Part shown: in pieces, positions 1-5,366 of the stretch
Layout of the letters: the number at the start of each line of letters is the position of its first letter
How positions within the stretch are numbered: the first letter of the stretch is position 1
Assembly: GCA_016177905.1 (NCBI GenBank)
Contig: JACOUK010000025.1
Coordinates: 1-6,580 of the forward strand
Direction: 5' to 3'
Length of the DNA stretch: 6,580 nucleotides
Source of the DNA: Candidatus Spechtiibacteriota bacterium
GTDB lineage: Bacteria; Patescibacteriota; Minisyncoccia; Spechtbacterales; HO2-43-30
Position numbers and translations under genes: made by a program
Notes under the pieces: model-generated
Databases searched by the model: none
What the model saw: only the letters and a program-made list of their open reading frames with translations
Told to the model about the DNA's origin: nothing

Positions 1-2
1 CA

Positions 3-53
3 AGGAGCATAGGGCGAATGAAAGATTACAAACCGCTTGAGGAGGTGCTTTAA
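3..53 (+). CDS. C-terminal tail of an unknown upstream gene (partial)
   Basis: One frame is open from the left edge to a TAA at 51-53 and would encode a tail ending in KDYKPLEEVL. The stop lies a single base before the ATG of the next gene, and the ribosome binding site of that gene sits inside this tail. That is the usual layout of two coupled operon genes and is the main support. A second frame is open to a TGA at 38-40 and could be the true end instead. An 11-codon mini-ORF starting at the ATG at 18, behind AAGGAG at 2-7, is a third possibility. The product cannot be identified from 16 residues. Confidence 0.4.
   Translation, partial: RSIGRMKDYKPLEEVL
40..47 (+). promoter_or_regulatory. 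Strong ribosome binding site for the 67-aa gene
   Basis: AGGAGGTG is an almost perfect anti-16S match and ends 7 bases before the ATG at 55. It decides the start: the in-frame TTG at 37 would place this site inside the coding region. Confidence 0.85.
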
Positions 54-54
54 C

Positions 55-258
55 ATGGAGCTTGAAGACGCAAGAGAAATCGCAAAGTACGTGGTTCCGA
101 GAATGCTGTTTAAGCTGCCGCAGGATATAAAGGTTCAGCTTGTCAGCCCCGGAGAAAACGAAGATAGTCTGCTTTTCCGACTCGTAGAAAAAGCCGCCGC
201 GGATATTCAATGGAAAGCAGTAGAGCTAGAAAACCAAAAACGCAAAAAATACATTTAA
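55..258 (+). CDS. Small unknown protein (67 aa) upstream of the IDO-family gene
   Basis: I do not recognise this protein. It begins MELEDAREIAKYVVPRML and ends in a lysine-rich tail (QKRKKYI). It has no signal peptide, no membrane segment and no cysteine. Composition and spacing suggest helix (about 1-20), a short strand around IKVQLVS (27-33), then a long helix (about 40-65), so a small soluble alpha/beta or helical protein. The start is fixed by a strong AGGAGGTG site. It ends 11 bases before the dioxygenase ATG and starts 1 base after the upstream stop, so the three are almost certainly co-transcribed. It could be an accessory or regulatory partner of the dioxygenase or an unrelated operon member; the sequence does not decide. 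The strong ribosome binding site makes a real gene likely. Confidence 0.75.
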   Translation: MELEDAREIAKYVVPRMLFKLPQDIKVQLVSPGENEDSLLFRLVEKAAADIQWKAVELENQKRKKYI

Positions 259-267
259 GGAAGGTGG
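259..267 (+). promoter_or_regulatory. Ribosome binding site that fixes the dioxygenase start
   Basis: GGAAGGTGG follows directly on the stop codon of the 67-aa gene and ends 2 bases before the ATG at 270, with the GGAAGG core 5 bases away. It argues for the ATG at 270 over the in-frame ATG at 210, which lies inside the preceding gene and has no such site. Confidence 0.7.
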
Positions 268-269
268 CG

Positions 270-1430
270 ATGTCAAACAATACTAGTTTCCCCGATCCCG
301 CGGAATTTGGAGTTTGGCCCGGTAGAGGATTTTTGCCCACGCATGATCCTTTGGAAAGATTGGCTGAATGCTGGCCCATAACCGCTATTGCGCCAAACCT
401 GCCGGCTCTTCTTCACGCGGGAAAGTTACGCGAAGAAGCGGATAAGCTTCCGGTCGTTGATCTTTCAGAGTTCAAAAGCGAAATCGAGCTTGAGTGCGCC
501 ATGCGAAGCTATTCGTTTACCGCAAGCGCGTATGTGTACGCGATCGGGGAGGAGACGGCAAGCCGCATTCCGGCAGGCGTGGCGGTACCGCTTCACTACT
601 TGGCAAAACGCTTAGGCCGCCAGCCCATACTATCCTACAACTCCTATGGCCCCCAAAACTGGCGGCGAATTGACGAGCATGGGCCCATAGTGATTGAAAA
701 CCTACAAGTCATACAAAATTTCCTAGGTGGCAAAGATGAAGACGGGTTTATATTGGATCATGTTGAAATAGAAGCAGAGGCAGGACCCGCCCTATGGCAC
801 GCTCCCGAAATCCAAAAAATGGCATACCTAAACAATCCGGAAGGATTGTATCAGTACCTTCAGCGAGTATCCGAATCTCTTGAAAGAATGGTCGCGACCC
901 TTGCGCGAATGCCTGACCTTTGCGACCCAGATATATACTATCTCCACGTGCGGCCGTATCTCCATGCATTCAAGGGGGTGGTATATGAGGGCGTAGAGGA
1001 ATACGGCGGTAAACCGCAAAGCTTCATTGGAGAAACCGGGGCGCAAAGCGCCATAGTCCCCTGCCTTTACGCGATATTAGGAATAGAACACGCAGACGAT
1101 CCGCTCCTAAAGTACCTCGCTGAAATGAGAAAATATATGCCCACTCGCCACAGGCGATTCATAGCGGCGATCGAGGAAAACAAACCCCTGGTGCGCGAAT
1201 GGGTGCTGCGCAATAAAACATCAAATCCAGACTGCGCTGTCGCCTACGACAAATGCATATTCCTCCTCTGGAAGTTCCTAAAAATGCATTTGGGATACGC
1301 CGATAGGTACATACACCAACAAACCCAAACGAGCTCAAGCAACCCAACTTCTCGCGGAACCGGCGACACGCCCTTTATGGAATACCTAGATAAGCATGTG
1401 AAAGAAACTCTGGCTCATATGACTTTGTAA
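270..1430 (+). CDS. Indoleamine 2,3-dioxygenase family heme protein
   Basis: The protein has 386 residues (human IDO1 has 403) and aligns by eye along its whole length with the family, whose known members open the indole ring of tryptophan to N-formylkynurenine with a b-type heme and O2. Visible hallmarks are the N-terminal LPALLHAGKLREEADKLP (44-61); PILSY...NW (119-131); VRPYLHAFKG (227-236), with Arg228 matching human Arg231; VVYEG (237-241); the GAQS turn (257-260); MRKYMPTRHRRFI (286-298); AYDKC (325-329); and KFLKMH ending at His340, which matches the proximal heme ligand His346. The mobile GTG loop motif (363-365) also remains. The protein is soluble, with no export signal. Three pocket positions differ from human IDO1: His164 for Ser167, Tyr223 for Phe226 and Glu255 for Gly262. 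The substrate is therefore open, and related enzymes of the superfamily such as PrnB act on other indoles. In a sampled stretch (687-860), ATA and CTA supply most Ile and Leu codons, unlike the sampled metG codons, which weakly suggests transfer. Confidence 0.9.
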   Translation: MSNNTSFPDPAEFGVWPGRGFLPTHDPLERLAECWPITAIAPNLPALLHAGKLREEADKLPVVDLSEFKSEIELECAMRSYSFTASAYVYAIGEETASRIPAGVAVPLHYLAKRLGRQPILSYNSYGPQNWRRIDEHGPIVIENLQVIQNFLGGKDEDGFILDHVEIEAEAGPALWHAPEIQKMAYLNNPEGLYQYLQRVSESLERMVATLARMPDLCDPDIYYLHVRPYLHAFKGVVYEGVEEYGGKPQSFIGETGAQSAIVPCLYAILGIEHADDPLLKYLAEMRKYMPTRHRRFIAAIEENKPLVREWVLRNKTSNPDCAVAYDKCIFLLWKFLKMHLGYADRYIHQQTQTSSSNPTSRGTGDTPFMEYLDKHVKETLAHMTL

Positions 1431-1433
1431 AAC

Positions 1434-1460
1434 AAATCCCCGAAGTACATCGGGGATTTT
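1434..1460. terminator. Hairpin terminator shared by the dioxygenase (+) and tatD (-)
   Basis: A perfect 10-bp stem (1434-1443 with 1450-1459, core ATCCCCGA/TCGGGGAT) closes a 6-base loop. On the + strand it runs into TTTT then AATTA, just after the dioxygenase stop. On the - strand it runs into TTTGTTTT, downstream of tatD. It sits between two convergent genes and can plausibly stop both. Confidence 0.85.
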
Positions 1461-1482
1461 AATTACTTAGTTACCGAAGTAC

Positions 1483-2397
1483 TCAATTACCAAGTCGAAA
1501 CACTCTCTTCGCATTTTCCGTCGTCTGCCGCGCGACTTCGTCAAAAGAAATTTGCTTTATTTCCGCTACGCGCTCGGCGACGTGTTTTACGAAACGAGGT
1601 TCGTTACGGCCCTCCTTCGCCGCTCCGCCGCTGAAGCTATGGAGCGCAAGCGGCAAGGCTCCGGCGGGCAAAGGCGGAGTTAAATACGGCGAGTCTGTTT
1701 CCAGTAAGATTCTTTCCAGCGGAGTTGCTTTAATCACATCTTCAAGATTCATCTTGAAGATAATGCCGTTATAGCCAATAAACCAGCCGAGTTCCAAAAA
1801 TGACTTCAGTTGACTTTTATTTCCCGTATAGCAATGCACAACTCCGGGAGGGGTGAGTGCGCGCGTAATTCCATGATTCGCAATAATAGAAAACAGATCA
1901 TCGTGCGCTTTTCGGCAGTGCACAATCACTGGATTTTTGTAGTCCAGCGCCAAGTCAAGCTGACTGATTAGTGTGTCAATTTGCAATTTTTTGTACTGTT
2001 CCTTCTTGCTTGGATCCTCCGGCAGGCGCCAATAATCAAGGCCGACTTCACCTATCGCGACAATTTTATCGCTCGACTTCAGTAAAGATTCATATTGTGC
2101 GCGCGCAAACTTTTCTTTCCTTGTATGAAATTTTATCTGCCCTTCGACTTCGCTCTCATCAACTTGAATATCTTCAAGGTGAATCGGGTGCAGTCCTATT
2201 GCCGCGCGAATATACGGATGATCCCATCGCTCGGCGTACTCAACGGCGCGCCGCGAAGTGTCAATCTGCGAGCCCGGCATAACAATGCCGACGCCGTTAT
2301 CAAGCGCGCGCTGAATAACCGCGCCCCCGTCGTCCTTGAACGCGTTAAAATTCACATGGCCGTGGGTGTCTATAAATTGCGGAGTAAATTCCGGCAT
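1483..2397 (-). CDS. tatD: TatD family metal-dependent DNase/hydrolase
   Basis: This is a complete TatD protein of 304 residues; the usual length is about 255-270. The two-metal site is intact: DTHGH (His12, His14), GEVGLDY (Glu117), VIVHC (His160), VVHCY (His188) and LLETDSPYL (Asp235). Family members are Mg-dependent 3'-5' exonucleases and AP endonucleases acting in DNA repair or nucleic acid turnover; despite the name they are not needed for Tat export. Extra length comes from a longer acidic/basic segment at about 72-110 and a 22-residue segment at 242-263 between the TDSPYLTP and RNEP motifs, where about six residues are usual. The start ATG lies 6 bases after the stop of the upstream nucleotidyltransferase and has no Shine-Dalgarno (only AT-rich sequence), so it is probably translated by coupling in the same operon. 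Confidence 0.93.
   Translation of the reverse strand: MPEFTPQFIDTHGHVNFNAFKDDGGAVIQRALDNGVGIVMPGSQIDTSRRAVEYAERWDHPYIRAAIGLHPIHLEDIQVDESEVEGQIKFHTRKEKFARAQYESLLKSSDKIVAIGEVGLDYWRLPEDPSKKEQYKKLQIDTLISQLDLALDYKNPVIVHCRKAHDDLFSIIANHGITRALTPPGVVHCYTGNKSQLKSFLELGWFIGYNGIIFKMNLEDVIKATPLERILLETDSPYLTPPLPAGALPLALHSFSGGAAKEGRNEPRFVKHVAERVAEIKQISFDEVARQTTENAKRVFRLGN
1609..1679 (-). repeat. GC-rich inverted-repeat insertion inside tatD
   Basis: The segment encodes about 15 more residues than the normal TatD loop between TDSPYLTP and RNEP. It is much more GC-rich than its surroundings. It is bounded by CTCCGCC at 1623-1629 and its exact inverse GGCGGAG at 1673-1679, with a further inner pair GCCGC (1627-1631) and GCGGC (1650-1654). 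The reading frame is kept and the encoded residues are small and hydrophobic (Pro, Ala, Leu, Gly, Ser), as expected for a tolerated loop. A small palindromic element that entered the gene in frame is my inference; a second copy cannot be seen in this window. Confidence 0.5.
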
Positions 2398-2403
2398 ACA
2401 ATT

Positions 2404-2973
2404 TTATTTCTTTTTTACTATACTGTTAAAAATATCTAATACCCGCAGCTTTTTTGCCCACTTTTTTATGTATGCCATATCGAGCTTATCGCCGGAAATT
2501 TTTAAAACAGATTCAATATCTTCAAGCTGGCGCGTGGATTCGCCTATTGTATACCAGTGCAATTTGCTCAAAATCAAATCTTCGGGGGAAATGAAATAAA
2601 CAGTTTTGCCGAGTATTTTCTTTGGTTTCCTTCGGAACATTTTACCTCTCTCAAACTCGCTATTTTTCGATACAAAAAAATCAACCTTAACTCCCGTATT
2701 GCTGTCAATAAAGTTGAATTCTCCGCCACTAAAAAGCGCGCTCTTCATATCGCGTGCTTCAATGTAGCCAGCCTCACCAAGCGCTCTTAGCCCCTTTTCT
2801 AAATTATCAATATCTTCATACTTAAGCTCGATGACAATATCAATGTCAGCAGTAAATCTGGGTCGCCCCCACACAAAAATTGCCATGCCGCCCGTAACAA
2901 GGTACGGGATTTTAAGAGAATCAAGAACTTCTGTGACTTTTATGAGCAGGTATCGGGGATCTATTTTTTGCAT
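2404..2973 (-). CDS. Nucleotidyltransferase, AbiEii/MNT-like
   Basis: The protein has 189 residues from the ATG at 2973. The N-terminal half has the pol-beta type nucleotidyltransferase fold signature: VTGGMAIFVWGRPR (27-39), then the acidic pair Asp43 and Asp45 in TADIDIV, and the third carboxylate Asp98 in VKVDFF. All three metal ligands are therefore present. The C-terminal half has SPEDLILSKLHW (129-140) followed by a helical segment. This arrangement is typical of AbiEii/AbiGii-type and related minimal nucleotidyltransferases, which include toxins that modify tRNA, but also orphan proteins of unknown target. An in-frame TTG at 2994 would add seven residues; neither start has a properly spaced ribosome binding site. 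The gene overlaps the small upstream gene by 53 bases and ends 6 bases before tatD, so it is likely translated by coupling. Confidence 0.8.
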   Translation of the reverse strand: MQKIDPRYLLIKVTEVLDSLKIPYLVTGGMAIFVWGRPRFTADIDIVIELKYEDIDNLEKGLRALGEAGYIEARDMKSALFSGGEFNFIDSNTGVKVDFFVSKNSEFERGKMFRRKPKKILGKTVYFISPEDLILSKLHWYTIGESTRQLEDIESVLKISGDKLDMAYIKKWAKKLRVLDIFNSIVKKK

Positions 2974-3118
2974 AGTTGATTTTATCTGAATCAAATTCCT
3001 TGGCTAAAAGCCAAAGTTGCGCTCCGATCTCCATTTTCCTATCCGCCGACATTTTCCGGAAAATATTATCCTGCCTGTCCTGTGCAGTTTTATTTTTGTA
3101 CTTTCGCGATGAGGCCAT
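2921..3118 (-). CDS. Small basic protein paired with the nucleotidyltransferase
   Basis: This 65-residue protein has a lysine- and arginine-rich N terminus followed by a predicted helix-turn-helix-like stretch, DNIFRKMSADRKMEIGAQLW (17-36), and LLAKEF. I recall short proteins with this 'IFRKMS...K.EI...LW.LAKE' pattern preceding nucleotidyltransferases in Parcubacteria-type genomes, so I take it as real despite its size. It is the first gene of the three-gene unit ending with tatD. Its last 17 codons overlap the nucleotidyltransferase in another frame, an arrangement seen in antitoxin-toxin pairs, but nothing in the residues proves an antitoxin role. No Shine-Dalgarno precedes the ATG, only AAACTAAATTT. 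The C-terminal tail after about residue 50 looks low in complexity and may not be conserved. Confidence 0.65.
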   Translation of the reverse strand: MASSRKYKNKTAQDRQDNIFRKMSADRKMEIGAQLWLLAKEFDSDKINYAKNRSPIPAHKSHRSS

Positions 3119-3149
3119 AAATTTAGTTTACTATTAGTTCTGTACTTTT

Positions 3150-3158
3150 ACCATAGCA
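3150..3158 (-). promoter_or_regulatory. Possible extended -10 for the small protein/nucleotidyltransferase/tatD unit
   Basis: On the - strand the sequence reads TGCTATGGT, an extended -10 (TGnTATnnT). It would start transcription near 3143, about 25 bases before the ATG at 3118. No convincing -35 is present at the right distance. Confidence 0.3.
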
Positions 3159-3164
3159 CACACA

Positions 3165-3193
3165 TTGAAATTTTTATGACTATATGCTATAAG
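3165..3193 (+). promoter_or_regulatory. Sigma-70-type promoter for the membrane protein at 3256
   Basis: TTGAAA at 3165-3170 and TATAAG at 3188-3193 are separated by exactly 17 bases, a near-consensus arrangement. Transcription would begin near 3200 and give a leader of about 55 bases with a weak small hairpin (CTGC/GCAG). The 3119-3255 gap therefore carries divergent promoters. Confidence 0.65.
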
Positions 3194-3242
3194 CAAATTA
3201 CGGATACGGGTTCTGAAAAATTAAAACTGCGAAGAAGCAGAC

Positions 3243-3251
3243 GAGGAGGAG
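3243..3251 (+). promoter_or_regulatory. Strong ribosome binding site for the membrane protein at 3256
   Basis: GAGGAGGAG ends 4 bases before the ATG; its AGGAGG core is 6 bases away. It supports both the start and the coding strand, since an open frame also runs antisense here. Confidence 0.8.
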
Positions 3252-3255
3252 AGTC

Positions 3256-3798
3256 ATGATCACGATAAGTTTGGCGGCATTGATAGCAGGAATAGTAGCG
3301 GCAAAACTTAATTTTTCCGACCAGAAAAGGAAGGTGAAAAAGTACGGGGAGACACGCCTTAATGCGCTGCGGGTGGTAAATATTATCATGCCCAGCGTGT
3401 GTTCCTGTATAATAGCGGGGATGGTCGGTTATCTTACGAGCTCTGTACTCCCTGCTCCGCCTCGCCCAGTCGAGGAAAGAGTTGTGGTGGAATCCTTGCT
3501 CCCGTTCCAGAAAGATAACGAAACTGATCCTACTTTCTACTCGATTCGAATTTCTGGAGATTTCTTCGTTCGTTATGATGATGGATCCGGACGTGTAGTG
3601 ACTGCGCGTTGTTGCAATAATATAACGCCCAAGATCGTAGAAATCAAAGACACGGAAGACAATCACGCATCAATCAAGAGATATCACAGCCCCGCGTACT
3701 TTGGTTGGTTTTCTTTCCGTTCTAGCCGCACGTGGTATGAAATCCGCGTGCCGAGCCGAGTCCCCGAGCAGAGCATCCCTCTTGAGATACTCCGCTAA
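3256..3798 (+). CDS. Small membrane protein of unknown function with soluble C-terminal domain
   Basis: The protein has 180 residues. A hydrophobic segment at 2-17 and a second at about 41-64 flank a basic, highly charged loop (DQKRKVKKYGETR, 22-34), which by the positive-inside rule should be cytoplasmic. A Pro-rich linker (PAPPRPVEE, 66-74) leads to a soluble domain of about 100 residues on the outer face, apparently rich in beta strands: FYSIRISGDFFVRYDDGSG (94-112), a GRVVTARCC strand with adjacent Cys119 and Cys120, and a final FSFRSSRTWYEIRVP (152-166). The closing pattern of a W/F-rich strand followed by YEIRVP recalls unnamed single-domain membrane-anchored proteins that I associate with candidate-phyla genomes, but I cannot assign a function. 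It has its own promoter, a strong ribosome binding site and a terminator, so it is probably a monocistronic gene. Confidence 0.7.
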   Translation: MITISLAALIAGIVAAKLNFSDQKRKVKKYGETRLNALRVVNIIMPSVCSCIIAGMVGYLTSSVLPAPPRPVEERVVVESLLPFQKDNETDPTFYSIRISGDFFVRYDDGSGRVVTARCCNNITPKIVEIKDTEDNHASIKRYHSPAYFGWFSFRSSRTWYEIRVPSRVPEQSIPLEILR

Positions 3799-3821
3799 CG
3801 AGTAACGCCACAAAAAAAATC

Positions 3822-3850
3822 ACCGGCCATATGCAAATGGCCGGTTTTAT
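3822..3850. terminator. Symmetric bidirectional terminator between the membrane protein gene (+) and metG (-)
   Basis: A perfect 9-bp stem ACCGGCCAT/ATGGCCGGT (3822-3830 with 3837-3845) encloses a 6-base loop. It is followed by TTTTATTTTT on the + strand and preceded by a run of eight As at 3812-3819, which gives a U-tract on the - strand. It lies midway between two convergent stop codons. Confidence 0.9.
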
Positions 3851-3867
3851 TTTTCGCGCGATATGCC

Positions 3868-5349
3868 TCATATCATCGGAAAAAGCGACTTCCCCCTCTC
3901 AAGCCTGAAACGCCAAGAATTTTTATCTTCCACCGAAACTCCCAACTGCCGTGCGACTTCCGCGGAAGTCTCGGGCAAAAACGGCTCTAAAAGCAAAGCG
4001 ATATTTGCCAAAACGGCGCATAACTCGGCGATATGAGATTTAAACTTTTCCGGATCTTTCTCGGGCAGTTCCCAAAGTTTTGAGCTGTCCACAAATTTAT
4101 CGCCGTAAGAAATCAACCGCCATATCGCCTCAAGCGCTTCGTTGAATCGAAAATTCTCCATCGCCTGATGATAATCTTTTTCTGCCCGTCCAATCGCTTT
4201 TTTTGTTTCGGCGCTTTCGTACGAAAAAAATTCATTTTCTATATGCCGCGCTCCGAGATTTACAACTCTCGCGGTAAAATTACCCACACCTCTCGCCAAG
4301 TCCGCGCGATAGCGCTCCTCAAATTTTTCCTCTGTAAAATCTCCGTCATTAGTCGGAGGGATTTCCCGAAGTAGATAATAACGCACCGCATCGCACCCAT
4401 ACTTCTCGATAAGCGAAAATGGGTCAATGACATTTCCAATGGATTTCGACATCTTCTCGCCTCCGATATTGATAAACCCGTGAACGAATAAAATCTTCGG
4501 GAGCGGAAGCTCCGCGGATAGAAGCATCGCGGGCCAGATTGCGGCGTGAAATCGCAAAATATCTTTCCCGATAACTTGAATATCTGCCGGCCAGTACTTC
4601 TTAAACTTTAATACATCAGACGATCCATAGCCGATCGCGGAAATATAATTTACGAGGGCGTCGCACCAGACGTACACAGTCTGTGAAGGATCATCGGGCA
4701 CCGGAATGCCCCACTTCAAATCCTTGCTTGGACGGGAAAAACTTATATCATCCAAGCCCTCGCGCAGAAGATGCAAAATTTCATTCTGCGCCGCTTCCCC
4801 GACTACTCTCACTTCCCCACTCTCAATCTTTCCTTGTATAACTTTTGTATACTTTGAAAGCCGGAAAAAATAATTCTCTTCTTCGATAACTTCCGGCTCT
4901 TTTTTGTGAAGCTCGCATTTTCCGTCTTTCAAATCTTTCTTTGTGATAAAAGCTTCGTGCCCCACGCAGTAAAGTCCTTTGTACTTTTTTCTGTAAATGT
5001 CGCCGCTCTTTTCAAGAGCCTTCCACATCGCAAAAACACCCGGCCAATGGACTTTCTTATCGGTCGTACGGATAAAATAATCGTTTGAGATATTGAAAGC
5101 TTTTATAAGCTCTTGAAAACGCGCGGTGTTTTTTGCGACAAAGTCTGAAACCTCAATCCCGGCTACAGCCGCGGCTCGCGCGTTTTTCACTCCATGCTCG
5201 TCGGTGCCGGCCAAAAAAAACACATCGTCTCCGAGCGCTCTATGATACCGCGCCAAAACATCCGCCTGTACCTTCTCGAAAGCGTGCCCGATGTGCGGAG
5301 GGCCGTTTACGTAATCAATGGCGGTGGTAATATAGAATTTCTTCGGCAT
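3868..5349 (-). CDS. metG: Methionyl-tRNA synthetase, short form
   Basis: This essential cytoplasmic enzyme charges tRNA-Met with methionine using ATP. The 493-residue protein is complete. The class I catalytic core shows PHIGHAF (HIGH-type, 18-24), GTDEHG (48-53), WCDALVNYISA (228-238), GKDILRFHAAIWPAMLL (261-277) and EKMSKSIGN (298-306). The inserted zinc knuckle runs from about 125 to 150 and shows Cys128-X2-His131 and Cys145-X2-His148; in the Thermus-type enzyme I recall the second ligand as Cys. The alpha-helical anticodon-binding domain follows from about 345 (LARGVGNFTARVVNL, then KLWELPEKDPE). The protein ends there, without the C-terminal EMAP/Trbp111-like tRNA-binding domain, as in many short bacterial and organellar forms. 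The ATG has no Shine-Dalgarno, and only 29 bases separate it from the divergent gene, so the transcript probably has little or no leader. Confidence 0.96.
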   Translation of the reverse strand: MPKKFYITTAIDYVNGPPHIGHAFEKVQADVLARYHRALGDDVFFLAGTDEHGVKNARAAAVAGIEVSDFVAKNTARFQELIKAFNISNDYFIRTTDKKVHWPGVFAMWKALEKSGDIYRKKYKGLYCVGHEAFITKKDLKDGKCELHKKEPEVIEEENYFFRLSKYTKVIQGKIESGEVRVVGEAAQNEILHLLREGLDDISFSRPSKDLKWGIPVPDDPSQTVYVWCDALVNYISAIGYGSSDVLKFKKYWPADIQVIGKDILRFHAAIWPAMLLSAELPLPKILFVHGFINIGGEKMSKSIGNVIDPFSLIEKYGCDAVRYYLLREIPPTNDGDFTEEKFEERYRADLARGVGNFTARVVNLGARHIENEFFSYESAETKKAIGRAEKDYHQAMENFRFNEALEAIWRLISYGDKFVDSSKLWELPEKDPEKFKSHIAELCAVLANIALLLEPFLPETSAEVARQLGVSVEDKNSWRFRLERGKSLFPMI

Positions 5350-5356
5350 GTTTCTA

Positions 5357-5365
5357 TGGTATAAT
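5357..5365 (+). promoter_or_regulatory. Extended -10 promoter (TGGTATAAT) for the membrane protein at 5379
   Basis: A perfect TATAAT at 5360-5365 with the upstream TG of an extended -10. The best -35 candidates (around 5337-5343, inside the start of metG) are poor, which an extended -10 tolerates. Initiation about 7 bases downstream puts the 5' end around 5372, only some 7 bases before the ATG. Confidence 0.65.
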
Positions 5366-5366
5366 A
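5361..5366 (-). promoter_or_regulatory. Possible -10 (TATTAT) for metG, overlapping the opposing -10
   Basis: On the - strand TATTAT lies 11 bases before the metG ATG, so initiation 6-7 bases downstream would leave a leader of about 5 bases or none. No clear -35 is visible. The site shares five of its six base pairs with the + strand TATAAT. Confidence 0.4.

Noticed and set aside
210..269. N-terminal extension of the dioxygenase from an in-frame ATG at 210
   Set aside because: It lies wholly inside the 67-aa gene, has no ribosome binding site, encodes a charged tail unlike the family N terminus, and a good site precedes the ATG at 270.
1440..1482. 9-bp direct repeat CCGAAGTAC at 1440-1448 and 1474-1482
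   Set aside because: It has only two copies, one forming part of the terminator stem and loop; too little to call an attachment site or repeat family.
2974..2994. TTG start adding seven residues to the nucleotidyltransferase
   Set aside because: AAGGAA lies too close to the TTG to act as a normal ribosome binding site, and the ATG at 2973 gives the expected short N terminus. It remains possible.
3000..3014. Perfect hairpin TTGGCT/AGCCAA with a 3-base loop inside the small protein gene
   Set aside because: It has a short, weak 6-bp stem, lies within codons for LLAK, and has no U-tract. A role in coupling to the nucleotidyltransferase is possible but not supported.
3187..3666. 159-codon open frame on the - strand opposite the 3256 membrane protein
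   Set aside because: Its composition is Arg/His/Tyr/Ser-rich with no recognisable domain, it has no start signals, and the + strand frame has a promoter, strong ribosome binding site and clear membrane segments.
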